Below, in pieces: positions 42,207 to 50,961 of a stretch of 64,000 nt of DNA. Under the pieces are notes generated by a model that was not told where the DNA came from, did not search any database, and worked only from the letters and a program-made list of their open reading frames with translations. The stretch comes from Candidatus Solirubrobacter pratensis (GTDB lineage: Bacteria > Actinomycetota > Thermoleophilia > Solirubrobacterales > Solirubrobacteraceae): NCBI RefSeq assembly GCF_000425945.1, contig NZ_KE384482.1, forward strand, positions 114,207 to 178,206, read 5' to 3'. The position numbers and the translations under genes are program-made. The stretch's first letter is position 1. Every line of letters starts with the position of its first letter.

Positions 42207-42902
42207 TCATAGTAGTAGGCACGGCGGGAGCTCGAGGTCTCCGGCCTCGACTTCCGCGTGGCAGTTGGAGCACAGCAGCATGCACTTCTCCGCTTCGGTG
42301 CGTGCGGAGGCGAGCGAGCGGGTCACGCCCTGGCGCGAAAGCGCGAACGCCTTCTGCGACGGATCGCGGTGATGGAAGTGCAATCCACCGAGGGTGCGGT
42401 CGTAGCCGCAGAGCACGCACGCTCCGCCCGCCTCCGCGACCAGGATGCGCTTGATCTCCCGGCGGCGGCGCTGGACCGCCCCTGTGCGGCACAGCCGGCA
42501 GCGAAAGCCGTCGGTCCCGCGGCGCACGAACGTCGTGACCCCGTGGGTGGGGCATTCGGCCTGAGTGGTCTCCGCCCCAACCGCCCGGGCGGGCAGGGTC
42601 TCGGCAAGCCGCCGCGCCCGCGGCGTCACGAGCCCATGCCTGGCGAGCCAGTGGCGGACGGTGGTGTACGAGACGTCCAGCTCGGCCGCCATCGCCCGGA
42701 TGGAGAGGCCTTGCTCGACGAGCTCTTGGAGCCGCTCTCGTTCGATCCCTCCGCGGGCCGCGTGCCGGGGCGCGTGGGACGACGTCAGGCCGTGCTTGTT
42801 GACCCAGTAGGCGACCGTGGACGCAGGCTTTCCGGCCTCGCGAGCGATGGACTCGATCGACCGCCCCTTGGCGAGCTGCGCTGCGCGTGTGGCGACGTCC
42901 AT
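42207..42902 (-). CDS. HNH endonuclease with two N-terminal helix-turn-helix motifs
   Basis: 231 residues. Two helix-turn-helix units are visible: AQLAKGRSIESIAREAGKPA and VEQGLSIRAMAAELDVSYTT (about 8-95). A zinc ribbon of C..H/C..C pairs follows (ECPTHGV, CRLCRT). The C-terminal HNH core is ACVLCGYDR, LHFHHRDPSQKAF and LLCSNCHAEVEAGDLE, with HH and NCH as catalytic and metal residues. Such proteins are common, probably non-specific or homing-like nucleases in actinobacteria. ATG 42902 chosen; GTG 42908 or 42905 is possible. It lies between the tRNA gene and dnaG. Confidence 0.82.
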   Translation of the reverse strand: MDVATRAAQLAKGRSIESIAREAGKPASTVAYWVNKHGLTSSHAPRHAARGGIERERLQELVEQGLSIRAMAAELDVSYTTVRHWLARHGLVTPRARRLAETLPARAVGAETTQAECPTHGVTTFVRRGTDGFRCRLCRTGAVQRRRREIKRILVAEAGGACVLCGYDRTLGGLHFHHRDPSQKAFALSRQGVTRSLASARTEAEKCMLLCSNCHAEVEAGDLELPPCLLL

Positions 42903-42946
42903 CACCACACGAACACTAGTTCGTGTGCCGGACGGAAAAGTCCTGC

Positions 42947-44869
42947 TCAGGTGAGCTTATGGCGAATCGCGTCAAGGACGCGCTGGCGCTCCGCGGCAAG
43001 GGCCTGGACGCCCGACCCGCCAGAAAGCCGCGCGGTCGACATCTGGCGCTCCAGGCGCTGGAGGTCCATCTGCAGCGCTTCGAGCTCGAGCTTCGCCGGA
43101 GTCGCCTCGAGGTTCCCCGACCGGATCACGAGCTCGGCGACCAGCCGCGCGAGTGCTTCATTGCCCGCGGGCAGCTCGGAGGCCGGCCTCCGCAGCCGGC
43201 CGCGCAGATACGCCGCGGCCTCGCGCGTCGCCGGCGCGAAGAAGTAGTCGTCCAGATCGGCCTCGGCGAGCCGGCGCTCGCCTTCCTCGGGCAGCGCCAG
43301 GCACAGGGCGAGGAACGCGCGCTCGCTCTGCTCGCGCCGGGCCAGTGCCGCGTGCGGGTCGACCGGCTCGGGAGGCGGCGGCGCGTCGAAGCCCCGGCCA
43401 CGCCGCGCGTCCCAGCGCCCGCCGCGCCGCGGCCCGCCGGGCCGGAAGCGCTCGCCGCGCTGCGGCCATCCGCCACCCCTCTGGGACGGCCCGCCGTCGC
43501 GCTCCCACGCCCCTTCCCGCGGAGCGCCCGCGAGCGCGTCGCCCCGCAGCGCCGAGGCCAGCACCTCGTTGATCAGGTTCTCCCCCAGCTGCAGCCGGCT
43601 GGCCACGAGCTGCGTCAGGTCCGCGCGCAGCACGCTCGCCGGCAGCGGCGCGATGATGCCTGCGACCTGCCGCAGGACCGCGTCGCGCCCGTCGGGGCTC
43701 GCCAGATCGCCCAGCTCCAGCGCCCGCTCGACCTCGAACCGCTCGATCGGCACCGCCGCCTCGATCCGCTCGCGCATCGCGTCCGCACCCTCGCGCTGCA
43801 CCACGTCGGCCGGATCCTGTCCCGGCGGCAGCCGCACGATCCGGAACTCGACCGAGGTCGTCGACCGCGACTGGTTGTGCTGGCGCAGCCCCGCGATCCC
43901 GCGCGCGACCGACTCCTGCCCCGCGGTGTCCGGGTCCTGGCAGAACAGCGCCCGCGGCGCCAGCCGCGCGATCGCGTCGACCTGAGCATCCGTCAGCGCG
44001 GTGCCCATCGACGCCACGGTCTCGGGCACCCCTGCCTGCCGCAGCGCGATCACGTCCGTGTAGCCCTCCACGAGCACCACGCGCCCCGCCTTCGCCGCCG
44101 CCGCCCGCGCGAGATCGGCGCCGTACACGAGCCGGCTCTTGTGGAAGAGCTCGCTCTCGGACGTGTTGAGGTACTTCGGCGTGTCCCCCGCCTTCATCGC
44201 CCGCGCTCCGAACCCGAGCACGTGCCCGCGTACGTCCGCGAGCGGGAACGTGATGCGGCCGCGGAAGCGATCAACCAGGCCGCTGCCGTCGCGGCGCCGC
44301 TGTGCGAGCCCCGCCGCGAGCAGCTCCGCGGCCGAGAAGCCCGCGCGCGAGGACGCGGCGACGACCCGGTCCCACGCGTCCGGCGCCCAGCCCACGCGGT
44401 ACTCGCGCAGCGCCCCCTCTTCGAGCCCGCGCGAGCCAAGGTACTCGCGCGCGGGAGCCGCCTCGTCGCTCTCCCACAGCAGCCGCACGTACCAGGCCGC
44501 CGTCCGCTCCAGCAGGGCCAAGAGCCGCTCGCGAGCCTGGCGCTGCTCGGCCTCGCGCGGGTCCTCGGCCTCCCGTTCGAGCGGTACGCGATAGCGCTCG
44601 GCGAGCCACTCGAGCGCACTCGCGAAGTCGAGTCCCTCGGTCTCCATCACGAAGCTGAAGACGTCGCCGCCCGCGGAGCAGCCGAAGCAGTAGTAGAGCT
44701 TCTCGACGGGGTCGATGCCGAACGACGGCGTCCGCTCCTCGTGAAACGGGCATAGGCCCTGCAGCCGGTTCACGCCCGAGCGCTTGAGCTCCGTCCGTGC
44801 GCCGACGATCTCGGCGAAGTCGACGGCGTCCCGTACCCGTTCGCGCGACTCTCGCGTGTAGCGCGCCAT
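42947..44869 (-). CDS. dnaG: DNA primase
   Basis: 640 residues. The N-terminal CHC2 zinc finger is CPFHEERTPSF and YYCFGCSAGGD (about 40-65). The TOPRIM core shows VEGYTDVIAL and QDPDTAGQES (D-x-D-x-A-G metal-binding motif, with P in place of the usual G). A basic, Gly/Arg-rich linker (about 455-510) leads to the C-terminal DnaB-interacting region. It synthesises RNA primers at the replication fork. ATG overlaps the dgt stop by one base (TAATG). The usual neighbour rpoD is not downstream here. Confidence 0.95.
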   Translation of the reverse strand: MARYTRESRERVRDAVDFAEIVGARTELKRSGVNRLQGLCPFHEERTPSFGIDPVEKLYYCFGCSAGGDVFSFVMETEGLDFASALEWLAERYRVPLEREAEDPREAEQRQARERLLALLERTAAWYVRLLWESDEAAPAREYLGSRGLEEGALREYRVGWAPDAWDRVVAASSRAGFSAAELLAAGLAQRRRDGSGLVDRFRGRITFPLADVRGHVLGFGARAMKAGDTPKYLNTSESELFHKSRLVYGADLARAAAAKAGRVVLVEGYTDVIALRQAGVPETVASMGTALTDAQVDAIARLAPRALFCQDPDTAGQESVARGIAGLRQHNQSRSTTSVEFRIVRLPPGQDPADVVQREGADAMRERIEAAVPIERFEVERALELGDLASPDGRDAVLRQVAGIIAPLPASVLRADLTQLVASRLQLGENLINEVLASALRGDALAGAPREGAWERDGGPSQRGGGWPQRGERFRPGGPRRGGRWDARRGRGFDAPPPPEPVDPHAALARREQSERAFLALCLALPEEGERRLAEADLDDYFFAPATREAAAYLRGRLRRPASELPAGNEALARLVAELVIRSGNLEATPAKLELEALQMDLQRLERQMSTARLSGGSGVQALAAERQRVLDAIRHKLT

Positions 44870-45876
44870 TAGAGGGCGAGGCCCTGCGGCACGAAGCGAT
44901 CCGTCCAGGCGCGGATGGCGAAGCGGTCGGTCATCCCCGCCAGGTAGTCCACCACGCGCTCGGCGTCCGTCGCGCCGTCGGCCCCTTCGGGCAGCTCCTC
45001 CAGATGCTCGCAGTAGTACTCGAACAGCCCGCGCAGCACCCGCTCGATCTTCGTGTGCTCCTGCCGCGCGCGCGGGCCGAGGTAGACGCGCTCGAACATG
45101 AACGAGCGCAGCGAGTACATCGCGCGGCCGACCTCCCCGCCCTGCGCGATGTCGCCCGCCCGCTCGGAGTGCTCGACCAGGTCGTGCACCAGCGTGTCGA
45201 TGCGCTTGGAGCCCGTCGGGCCGAGGATCTCGATCTCCTCGCGCGGCAGGTCCGCGTCGGAAAGCACGCCGGCGCGCACGGCGTCGTCGATGTCGTGGTT
45301 GATGTAGGCGATGCGGTCCACGAGCCGCACGATCTTGCCCTCGAGCGTCGCCGGCTCGCCCGCCCCGCTGGAGTGGCGCAGGATGCCGTCGCGCACCGGC
45401 TCGGTCAGGTTGAGCGCTTCGAGGACGGAGACCACGCGCAGCGAGTGCTCGTTGTGCCGGAAGCCGCGGCCGAAGCGCTCGCGGCCGCAGCGGTCGAGCA
45501 CGTCCTCGCCGGTGTGCCCGAACGGCGGATGCCCGACGTCGTGACCGAGCCCGATCGCCTCCGTCAGATCCTCGTTGAGCCGCAGCGCGCGGGCGACGGT
45601 CCGCGAGATGCCGGTGACCTCGAGCGTGTGGGTGAGCCGCGTGCGGTAGTGGTCGCCCTCGGGCGCGACGAACACCTGGGTCTTGTGCTTGAGCCGCCGG
45701 AACGCCTTGGAATGGACGATCCGGTCGCGATCGCGCTGGAACGGCGTGCGCACGCCGCAGTCGGGCTCCTCGCGCGCGCGGCGCGCGGGATACGACGGCG
45801 TCGCGAGCTCCGACAGCCACGCGGACTCCCACGCGCGCTGACGCTCGGCGAAGTCCTGGGGGCCGACGGCGGTCAC
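44869..45876 (-). CDS. dgt: dGTP triphosphohydrolase-like protein
   Basis: 335 residues. RTPFQRDRDRIVHSKAFRRLKHKTQVF, then TRLTHTLEV (first His), IGLGHDVGHPPFGHTGE (HD motif) and RHNEHSLRVV are the canonical segments of the dGTPase-like HD family. It hydrolyses dGTP to deoxyguanosine and triphosphate. GTG start at 45876. It is followed without gap by dnaG, as in many actinobacteria, and preceded by ppdK 54 bp upstream, so all three may be co-transcribed. Confidence 0.92.
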   Translation of the reverse strand: MTAVGPQDFAERQRAWESAWLSELATPSYPARRAREEPDCGVRTPFQRDRDRIVHSKAFRRLKHKTQVFVAPEGDHYRTRLTHTLEVTGISRTVARALRLNEDLTEAIGLGHDVGHPPFGHTGEDVLDRCGRERFGRGFRHNEHSLRVVSVLEALNLTEPVRDGILRHSSGAGEPATLEGKIVRLVDRIAYINHDIDDAVRAGVLSDADLPREEIEILGPTGSKRIDTLVHDLVEHSERAGDIAQGGEVGRAMYSLRSFMFERVYLGPRARQEHTKIERVLRGLFEYYCEHLEELPEGADGATDAERVVDYLAGMTDRFAIRAWTDRFVPQGLAL

Positions 45877-45930
45877 ACCGTCAATTGTGACCGCCCCGGC
45901 GGAGCGACCTGGCGAAAAGATGCACTTTCG

Positions 45931-48591
45931 TCACGCTTGCGTGTACGCCCAGTCACGATCGCCCGCATGGATGACGGCCGCCTGGGCCGCCGCGACACGC
46001 GCGATCGGGACGCGGAACGGGCTGCACGAGACGTAGTCGAGCCCGGCCATGTGGAAGAACTCGATCGAGTCCGGATCGCCGCCGTGCTCGCCGCAGATGC
46101 CGAGCTTGAGGTCCGGCTTGCGCTCGCGTCCGACCCACGCCGCCAGGCGCACCAGCCAGCCGACCCCCGGCTTGTCGATCGTCTCGAACGGACTCCGGTC
46201 GATGATCCGCCGCCTCATGTAGGTCGGCACGAACTTCGACTCGACGTCGTCGCGCGAGAACCCGAGCGCCGTCTGCGTGAGGTCATTCGTGCCGAAAGAG
46301 AAGAAGTCTGCGAATTCCGCGATCCGATCTGCAACAAAACACGCGCGGGGCAATTCGATCATGGTCCCGACGGTGTAGTCCTCACCCTCGTGCAGCCCTT
46401 CCCCGTCGCCGACCCGGACCACCAGATCGCGCATGATCTCGAGCTCCTGCTCGTAGTCCACGAGCGGGATCATGATCTCCGGGTGCGGAGGCTCGTCCAT
46501 CGCCTTCGCCGCGCGCATGATCGCCTGCACCTGCATCTCGTAGATCTCGGGAAACAGGATCCCCAGCCGGCACCCGCGCGTGCCCAGCATCGGGTTCTCC
46601 TCCGAGATCGCCTCGGTGCGCGAAAGCAGCCGCTCCAGCTGCTCCAGGTCGTCCGTGCACTCGATCCGCGCGCGCTCCACCTGCGCGGAGAGGTCCACCA
46701 GGTTCGGGAGGAACTCGTGCAGCGGCGGGTCGAGCAGCCGGATCGTCACCGGCAGCCCCTTCATCGCCTCGAACAGGCCCTCGAAGTCCTCCTGCTGCAG
46801 CGGCAGCAGGTCCGCCAGCGCCTCGCGGCGGCCCTCCTCGTCGGCCGCCATGATCATCGCTCGCATCTTCGGCTGGCGGTCCTCGGCCATGAACATGTGC
46901 TCCGTCCGGCACAGCCCGATGCCTTCGGCGCCCAGCTCGCGCGCCTTCGCCGCATCGTCCGGCGTGTCCGCGTTCGTGCGCACGCCCAGGCGGCGGATCT
47001 CGTCCGCCCACTCCAGCACCTGCTCGAAGTGCTCGTTGACCTGCGCCTCCACGAGCGGCACGTCCTCGGTCGTCACCTGGCCCGTCGTGCCGTCGATCGC
47101 GATCCGGTCGCCCTCGTGGAGCTCGGTTCCGTTGACGGAGATCGTCCGCGCCTTGAGGTCGATCGCCAGCGCATCGGCGCCGACGACCGCCGGCCGGCCC
47201 ATCCCGCGCGCCACCAGCGCCGCGTGCGACGCCTTGCCCCCCTCGGAGGTCAGGATGCCCTTCGCGGCATGGAAGCCGGCCACGTCGTCGGCCTCGGTGA
47301 ACGGACGCACGAGGATGACGTCGCGGCCTTCGCCGGCCGCGTCGACGGCATCCTGTGCCGTGAAGACGACCTCGCCCTTGGCGGCGCCGGGCGAGGCGCT
47401 GACGCCCTTGGCGATGACGTCGTAGTCGGCCGTGGGGTCGAAGGTCGGGTGCAGGAGGGCGTCGAGCCGGCCGGCGTCGATGGTGGCGATCGCCTCCTCC
47501 TTCGTGAGCAGCCCCTCGCTGACGGCGTCGACCGCGAAGCGCACCGCGGCCTGCGCCGGCCGCTTGGCGTTGCGGGTCTGCAGCATGTAGAGCTGCCCCT
47601 CCTCCACCGTGAACTCGGTGTCCTGCATGTCCTTGTAGTGCGACTCGAGCGTGCGCAGGATCTCCATCAGCTGCTCGTGGGCCTCGGGCAGCCAGTCCTT
47701 CATTTCGGCGATGTCGCGCGGCGTGCGGACGCCGGAGACGACGTCCTCGCCCTGCGCGTTCGGGAGGAAGTCGCCGCTCGGCTCCGGCGCGCCGGTCACC
47801 TCGTCGCGGCTGAACGCGACGCCCGAGCCCGACGTGTCGCCCTTGTTGCCGAACACCATCTGCTGCACGTTGACGGCGGTGCCCCAACTGTCCGGGATGT
47901 GGTTGAGGCGGCGGTATTCGACGGCGCGCTTGCCCATCCAGGAGTCGAAGACCGCACGGATCGCGAGCCGCAGCTGCTCCTCGGGCTCCTGCGGGAAGTC
48001 CTCGCTGGTGTGCTCGCGGTAGATGCCCTTGAACGTGTCCGTGAGCTCCTTCAGCGCCTCGACGTCCAGCTCCGTGTCGTCCTTGACGTTCCGATCGCCT
48101 TTCGCGTTCTTGATCGCGTCCTCGAACGCCTCGCCCGGGATGCCGCGGGAGACGTTGCCGAACATCTGCACGAAGCGGCGGTAGGAGTCCCACGCAAAGC
48201 GCTCGTTCTCGGTCGCGCGCGCGATGCCCTGGACGGAGGTGTCGTTGAGGCCGAGGTTGAGGACGGTGTCGAGCATGCCGGGCATCGACTCGCGCGCGCC
48301 CGAGCGAACGGACACGAGCAGCGGATCCTCGTCGTCGCCGAGCCGCTTGCCGGCCTGCTCCTGCAGCCGTTCGAGCGCGCTCTCGACCTGCTCGGCCATC
48401 CCCTCCGGCTCCCGCTTGTCGGCGCGCATGTAGGCGACGCAGGCCTCCGTGGTGATCGTGAAGCCGGCGGGAACGCGGTCAGCGCCGAGTACGCGCGTCA
48501 TCTCCGCGACGTTCGCGCCCTTGCCCCCGAGCAGCTCGCGCATGTCCTTCGAGCCCTCGGAGAAGTCATAGACCCACTGCTCGCCGGCCAT
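45931..48591 (-). CDS. ppdK: Pyruvate, phosphate dikinase
   Basis: 886 residues, full length. The ATP-grasp N-terminal domain begins WVYDFSEGSKDMRELLGGKG, with the PPDK motif LVSVRSGARESMPGMLDTVLNLG. The phosphohistidine domain is TSEGGKASHAALVARGMGRP (catalytic His). The C-terminal PEP/pyruvate barrel shows GIGLCRTEHMF, MLGTRGCRLGI and FFSFGTNDLTQ with the catalytic region ICGEHGGDP. It interconverts pyruvate/Pi/ATP and PEP/PPi/AMP. ATG 48591 is 3 bp after the DUF6636 gene stop. Confidence 0.96.
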   Translation of the reverse strand: MAGEQWVYDFSEGSKDMRELLGGKGANVAEMTRVLGADRVPAGFTITTEACVAYMRADKREPEGMAEQVESALERLQEQAGKRLGDDEDPLLVSVRSGARESMPGMLDTVLNLGLNDTSVQGIARATENERFAWDSYRRFVQMFGNVSRGIPGEAFEDAIKNAKGDRNVKDDTELDVEALKELTDTFKGIYREHTSEDFPQEPEEQLRLAIRAVFDSWMGKRAVEYRRLNHIPDSWGTAVNVQQMVFGNKGDTSGSGVAFSRDEVTGAPEPSGDFLPNAQGEDVVSGVRTPRDIAEMKDWLPEAHEQLMEILRTLESHYKDMQDTEFTVEEGQLYMLQTRNAKRPAQAAVRFAVDAVSEGLLTKEEAIATIDAGRLDALLHPTFDPTADYDVIAKGVSASPGAAKGEVVFTAQDAVDAAGEGRDVILVRPFTEADDVAGFHAAKGILTSEGGKASHAALVARGMGRPAVVGADALAIDLKARTISVNGTELHEGDRIAIDGTTGQVTTEDVPLVEAQVNEHFEQVLEWADEIRRLGVRTNADTPDDAAKARELGAEGIGLCRTEHMFMAEDRQPKMRAMIMAADEEGRREALADLLPLQQEDFEGLFEAMKGLPVTIRLLDPPLHEFLPNLVDLSAQVERARIECTDDLEQLERLLSRTEAISEENPMLGTRGCRLGILFPEIYEMQVQAIMRAAKAMDEPPHPEIMIPLVDYEQELEIMRDLVVRVGDGEGLHEGEDYTVGTMIELPRACFVADRIAEFADFFSFGTNDLTQTALGFSRDDVESKFVPTYMRRRIIDRSPFETIDKPGVGWLVRLAAWVGRERKPDLKLGICGEHGGDPDSIEFFHMAGLDYVSCSPFRVPIARVAAAQAAVIHAGDRDWAYTQA

Positions 48592-48594
48592 GCC

Positions 48595-48981
48595 TCAGTA
48601 CACCTCCTGCTTCTGGACGGACACGGTGAAGCCGTGGCCCGAACGCGTGCTCCGGCAACTGATGCCGGCCTCGCGCGACGTGCACCGCAGCTTCCGGAAC
48701 GTCGTCGTCTTGCCGTACGCCAGCGCCCTCGCCTTCGAGTCCATGACCGTGTCTGTGATCTTCACGCGCTTGGCCTTCCCCGTCTCGGCGAGCGTGATTG
48801 CACGATCGTCACCGCCGCTCCACTCGCAGCGGACGGCGGGCGGGGTCTCCGCGTCCGAGTAGAACGCGCAGCCGAGCTTGCCGGTCGGCGAACGGAACGC
48901 CCGGTAGGCGGCCGAGGCGGTGGCGGGAACGGCCGCGAGGGCCACGGCGGCCGCGAGCGCGGCGGCGGTCGGGCGGATCAT
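48595..48981 (-). CDS. DUF6636 secreted protein
   Basis: 128 residues. Signal peptide (TAAALAAAVALAAVPATASA), then the family pattern FRSPTGKLGCAFYS, P-A-V-R-C-E-W, LAYGKTTTFRKLRCTSREAG and SGHGFTVSVQKQEVY. Four conserved cysteines probably form two disulfides. The family occurs in multiple copies in Thermoleophilia and has no known function. Its stop is 3 bp before the ppdK ATG, so the two are almost certainly on one transcript. ATG 48981 gives the signal peptide. Confidence 0.75.
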   Translation of the reverse strand: MIRPTAAALAAAVALAAVPATASAAYRAFRSPTGKLGCAFYSDAETPPAVRCEWSGGDDRAITLAETGKAKRVKITDTVMDSKARALAYGKTTTFRKLRCTSREAGISCRSTRSGHGFTVSVQKQEVY

Positions 48982-49021
48982 CTGGTCCGGGAGCCTACCC
49001 GCCGACGGAAGCCGCGGCGCG

Positions 49022-49265
49022 GTTCCAGGAAGCCGCGAAACGGCAAGCGGCCGATCGGCGTCACCGCCCGGCGCACGTGGTCTCCGCCCCGCCGCGGCCC
49101 CGCCCCGCGCATGCCTCCGCGCCCCGCCCGCGTGCGCGGGTCTGCGCCCCGCCGCGGCCCCACCCCGCGCGGGTCTCCGAGCGCCCGTTCGCGTGCGCGG
49201 GTCTCCGCCCCGCGCCGGATCTCCGCGCACCACCCCGCGTGCGCGCGTCGCCGGGCGACCGCTCC
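49022..49265. repeat. GC-rich degenerate minisatellite
   Basis: Degenerate tandem copies of a unit like GCGCGGGTCTCCGCCCCGC recur 4-5 times, made of GCGGGTCT and CCGCCCC elements. No reading frame is protein-like. Upstream of the DUF6636 gene. Confidence 0.55.
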
Positions 49266-49280
49266 GCGGTTTGGGCGAAG

Positions 49281-49508
49281 TGCGCAGGTGAGGGAGTGGC
49301 TCCGTTTGGCCGCGCGGTTCGCGCGGTCCGTCGTTTGGGGCGCCGGGCAAGGAGATTTGCGACGAACCTTCAAATGGTTCGAAGCGTCGTCGCAACCCCG
49401 TGGGCTCGCTCGGCGGCGGTGATCGTTCGTGCGTGATCGGGCCGAGCGACGGGTCCATCGTGGCTGCCAGGGCCGGTGGGCGATGTAGACCCGCATCCCT
49501 TACCCGTG
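49281..49508. repeat. Long imperfect direct repeat, copy A, with hairpin
   Basis: About 228 bp, resembling copy B (49562-49795) along its whole length in the same order of blocks: TGCGCAGGT, CCGTTTGGC, ACGAACCTTC, GATCGTTCGTG and CCGCATCCCTTACC. It contains a hairpin at 49357-49395, in which TTGCGACGA and TCGTCGCAA pair perfectly and enclose a CTTC...GAAG inner stem. Start and end are approximate. Confidence 0.6.
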
Positions 49509-49561
49509 CAGTTCGCCGGTACCGGGGTCTTCACGCTGCCGCTTCGTAGGTTCCGGCGAGC

Positions 49562-49795
49562 TGCGCAGGTAGCGGAGTCGGTCCCGTTTGGCTGCGCGGT
49601 TTGCACGGCCGAGTGATCGCTTTCAGGGGACCGAGCGAGCGGTGTGCTACGAACCTTCGAATAGTTCGAAGCTTCGTCGGGCACCCCTTGGTCTCATGCG
49701 CGACGATGATCGTTCGTGAGCGATCGGGTCCTCGGACTGGTCGATTGTGGCCGACGGGCCGACAGGCGAGGTCGGTCCGCATCCCTTACCGCACA
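49562..49795. repeat. Long imperfect direct repeat, copy B, with hairpin
   Basis: About 234 bp, the second copy of the element at 49281-49508. Its hairpin (about 49642-49684) has CTTCGAA-tag-TTCGAAG at its centre, and 9 of 12 outer positions pair. Structure is kept while the sequence drifts from copy A. A near-perfect 12-bp inverted repeat (GCAGTTCGCCGG at 49508-49519 and CCGGCGAGCTGC at 49553-49564) joins the two copies. Confidence 0.6.
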
Positions 49796-49904
49796 GAGCT
49801 GTCGACGATGGCGAATGCGGCGCCGGCGAGCAGCGTCGCGCCCGTGGGCGAGTCTTCCGACGCGGCGGCGAGCGGCGAGAGAGCCCTTCGCGGGCGCCCC
49901 CAGT

Positions 49905-50208
49905 CCTGCCGTCCTCGCGGGCAGGAGATCCGTCCCACCACGCGTCGACACGCCCGAGCCCGCAGGCCCGCCGCCGTCGTTCACCGCGCGCCGACACGCC
50001 CCCCAGGCCCGCCGCCCTGCTCTGCCGCGAGCCGACACGCTCCACCCCGCAGGCCCGCGCCGCCCCGCCCTCCGCGAGCCGACACGCCGCGGCCGCGCCG
50101 CCCGCGCCGCCCGCGCCGCCGCGCCACGCCCGCCCGCTGCCGCAGCCGCGCCGCCCGCCCTACCGCGCCCCGCCCGCCCGGCCGTTGCCGCAGCCGCGGC
50201 GCCCCGCC
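49905..50208. repeat. GC-rich minisatellite downstream of recO
   Basis: Units of roughly 45 bp recur three to four times, marked by CGAGCCGACACGC or close variants and GCAGGCCCGC. They then decay into (CGCCGCCCG)n-type sequence up to the recO stop. No coding signal. Confidence 0.55.
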
Positions 50209-50961
50209 CTACTGCGCCCCGACGGGCCGCAGCCGCAGGTGCGCGTGGTGCTCGAGCGTGTCGAGGATCGCGCGCTCGGCCTGCGCCAGCGCGCGGGGCT
50301 CCGCGGCGGGAGCGCTCGCGAGCGGGTTGCCGAGGGCGGCGACCATGAACGCGTGGGCGTCCTCGTCGAGCCGGAAGGCGCTCGCCTCGCATGCGCCGCA
50401 GACGACGCCGCCGGCCGCGCCCGAGAAGCCCACGATGTGCTCGCGCTCGCCGCATGAGGCGCAGCCGGCGAGGTGCGGCGCGAATCCGGCCGCCAGCAGC
50501 AGCTTCAGGCGGAACGCAAGCGCATTCGCGCGCCCGGCGGTGTCCGGCGCCTGGTCGAGCAGCGCGAGCTCGTTCGCGAGCAGGTGGTAGACGCCGGCGT
50601 GCGGCTCGCCGTCGTCGAAGATGCGGGCCACCGCCTCGCACGCCCGGGCAGCGCCGTCAAGCGCGCCCGCGTGCTCGCGCAGGCGCCGATGGGCGGCCAC
50701 GGTCTCGGCCGAGGTCACGGTCAGGAGATCGCTGCGCCCTTCATAGAGCACGAGATCGAGACGGAAGAACGGCTCCAGGCGGCCGCCGAAGCGCGACTTC
50801 GCCTTCCGCACGCCCTTCGCGATCGCGCTCAGCCGGCCGCGATGCGGGGTATACAGATGGAGGATCCGGTCCGCCTCGCCGTAGCGTATGGACCGCAACA
50901 CGATCCCTTCGGTCTTTAGCGATCCGGATATCGCACTATACTTTCTGAAGTCATGAGCCAA
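50209..50961 (-). CDS. recO: DNA repair protein RecO
   Basis: 250 residues. N-terminal OB fold: LKTEGIVLRSIRYGEADRIL, then GRLSAIAKGVRKAKSRFGG. The C-terminal zinc finger is CASCGE ... CGACE (C-x2-C ... C-x2-C). RecO loads RecA on SSB-coated DNA with RecR. The start is unusual: no ATG or GTG lies at the expected position near residue 15, and the ATG at 50961 overlaps the divergent glutaredoxin start by 9 bp. A non-standard start cannot be excluded. Confidence 0.92.
   Translation of the reverse strand: MAHDFRKYSAISGSLKTEGIVLRSIRYGEADRILHLYTPHRGRLSAIAKGVRKAKSRFGGRLEPFFRLDLVLYEGRSDLLTVTSAETVAAHRRLREHAGALDGAARACEAVARIFDDGEPHAGVYHLLANELALLDQAPDTAGRANALAFRLKLLLAAGFAPHLAGCASCGEREHIVGFSGAAGGVVCGACEASAFRLDEDAHAFMVAALGNPLASAPAAEPRALAQAERAILDTLEHHAHLRLRPVGAQ
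50915..50942 (+). promoter_or_regulatory. Promoter of the glutaredoxin gene
   Basis: TATACT (50937-50942) is a strong -10 with TTTAGC (50915-50920) at 16 bp. The ATG is 10 nt past the -10, so transcription would begin only 3-5 nt before the start codon. This suggests an almost leaderless mRNA. The promoter lies inside the 5' end of recO. Confidence 0.5.

Noticed and set aside
44797..49422. A 1541-codon plus-strand open frame opposite dnaG, dgt and ppdK
   Set aside because: It is antisense to three certain genes. Its translation is Arg/His/Leu-rich without domains; GC-rich codon position 3 keeps stops out of the opposite strand.
49022..50208. CRISPR array
   Set aside because: The repeats are degenerate and GC-rich without constant-length unique spacers, and no cas gene is present.
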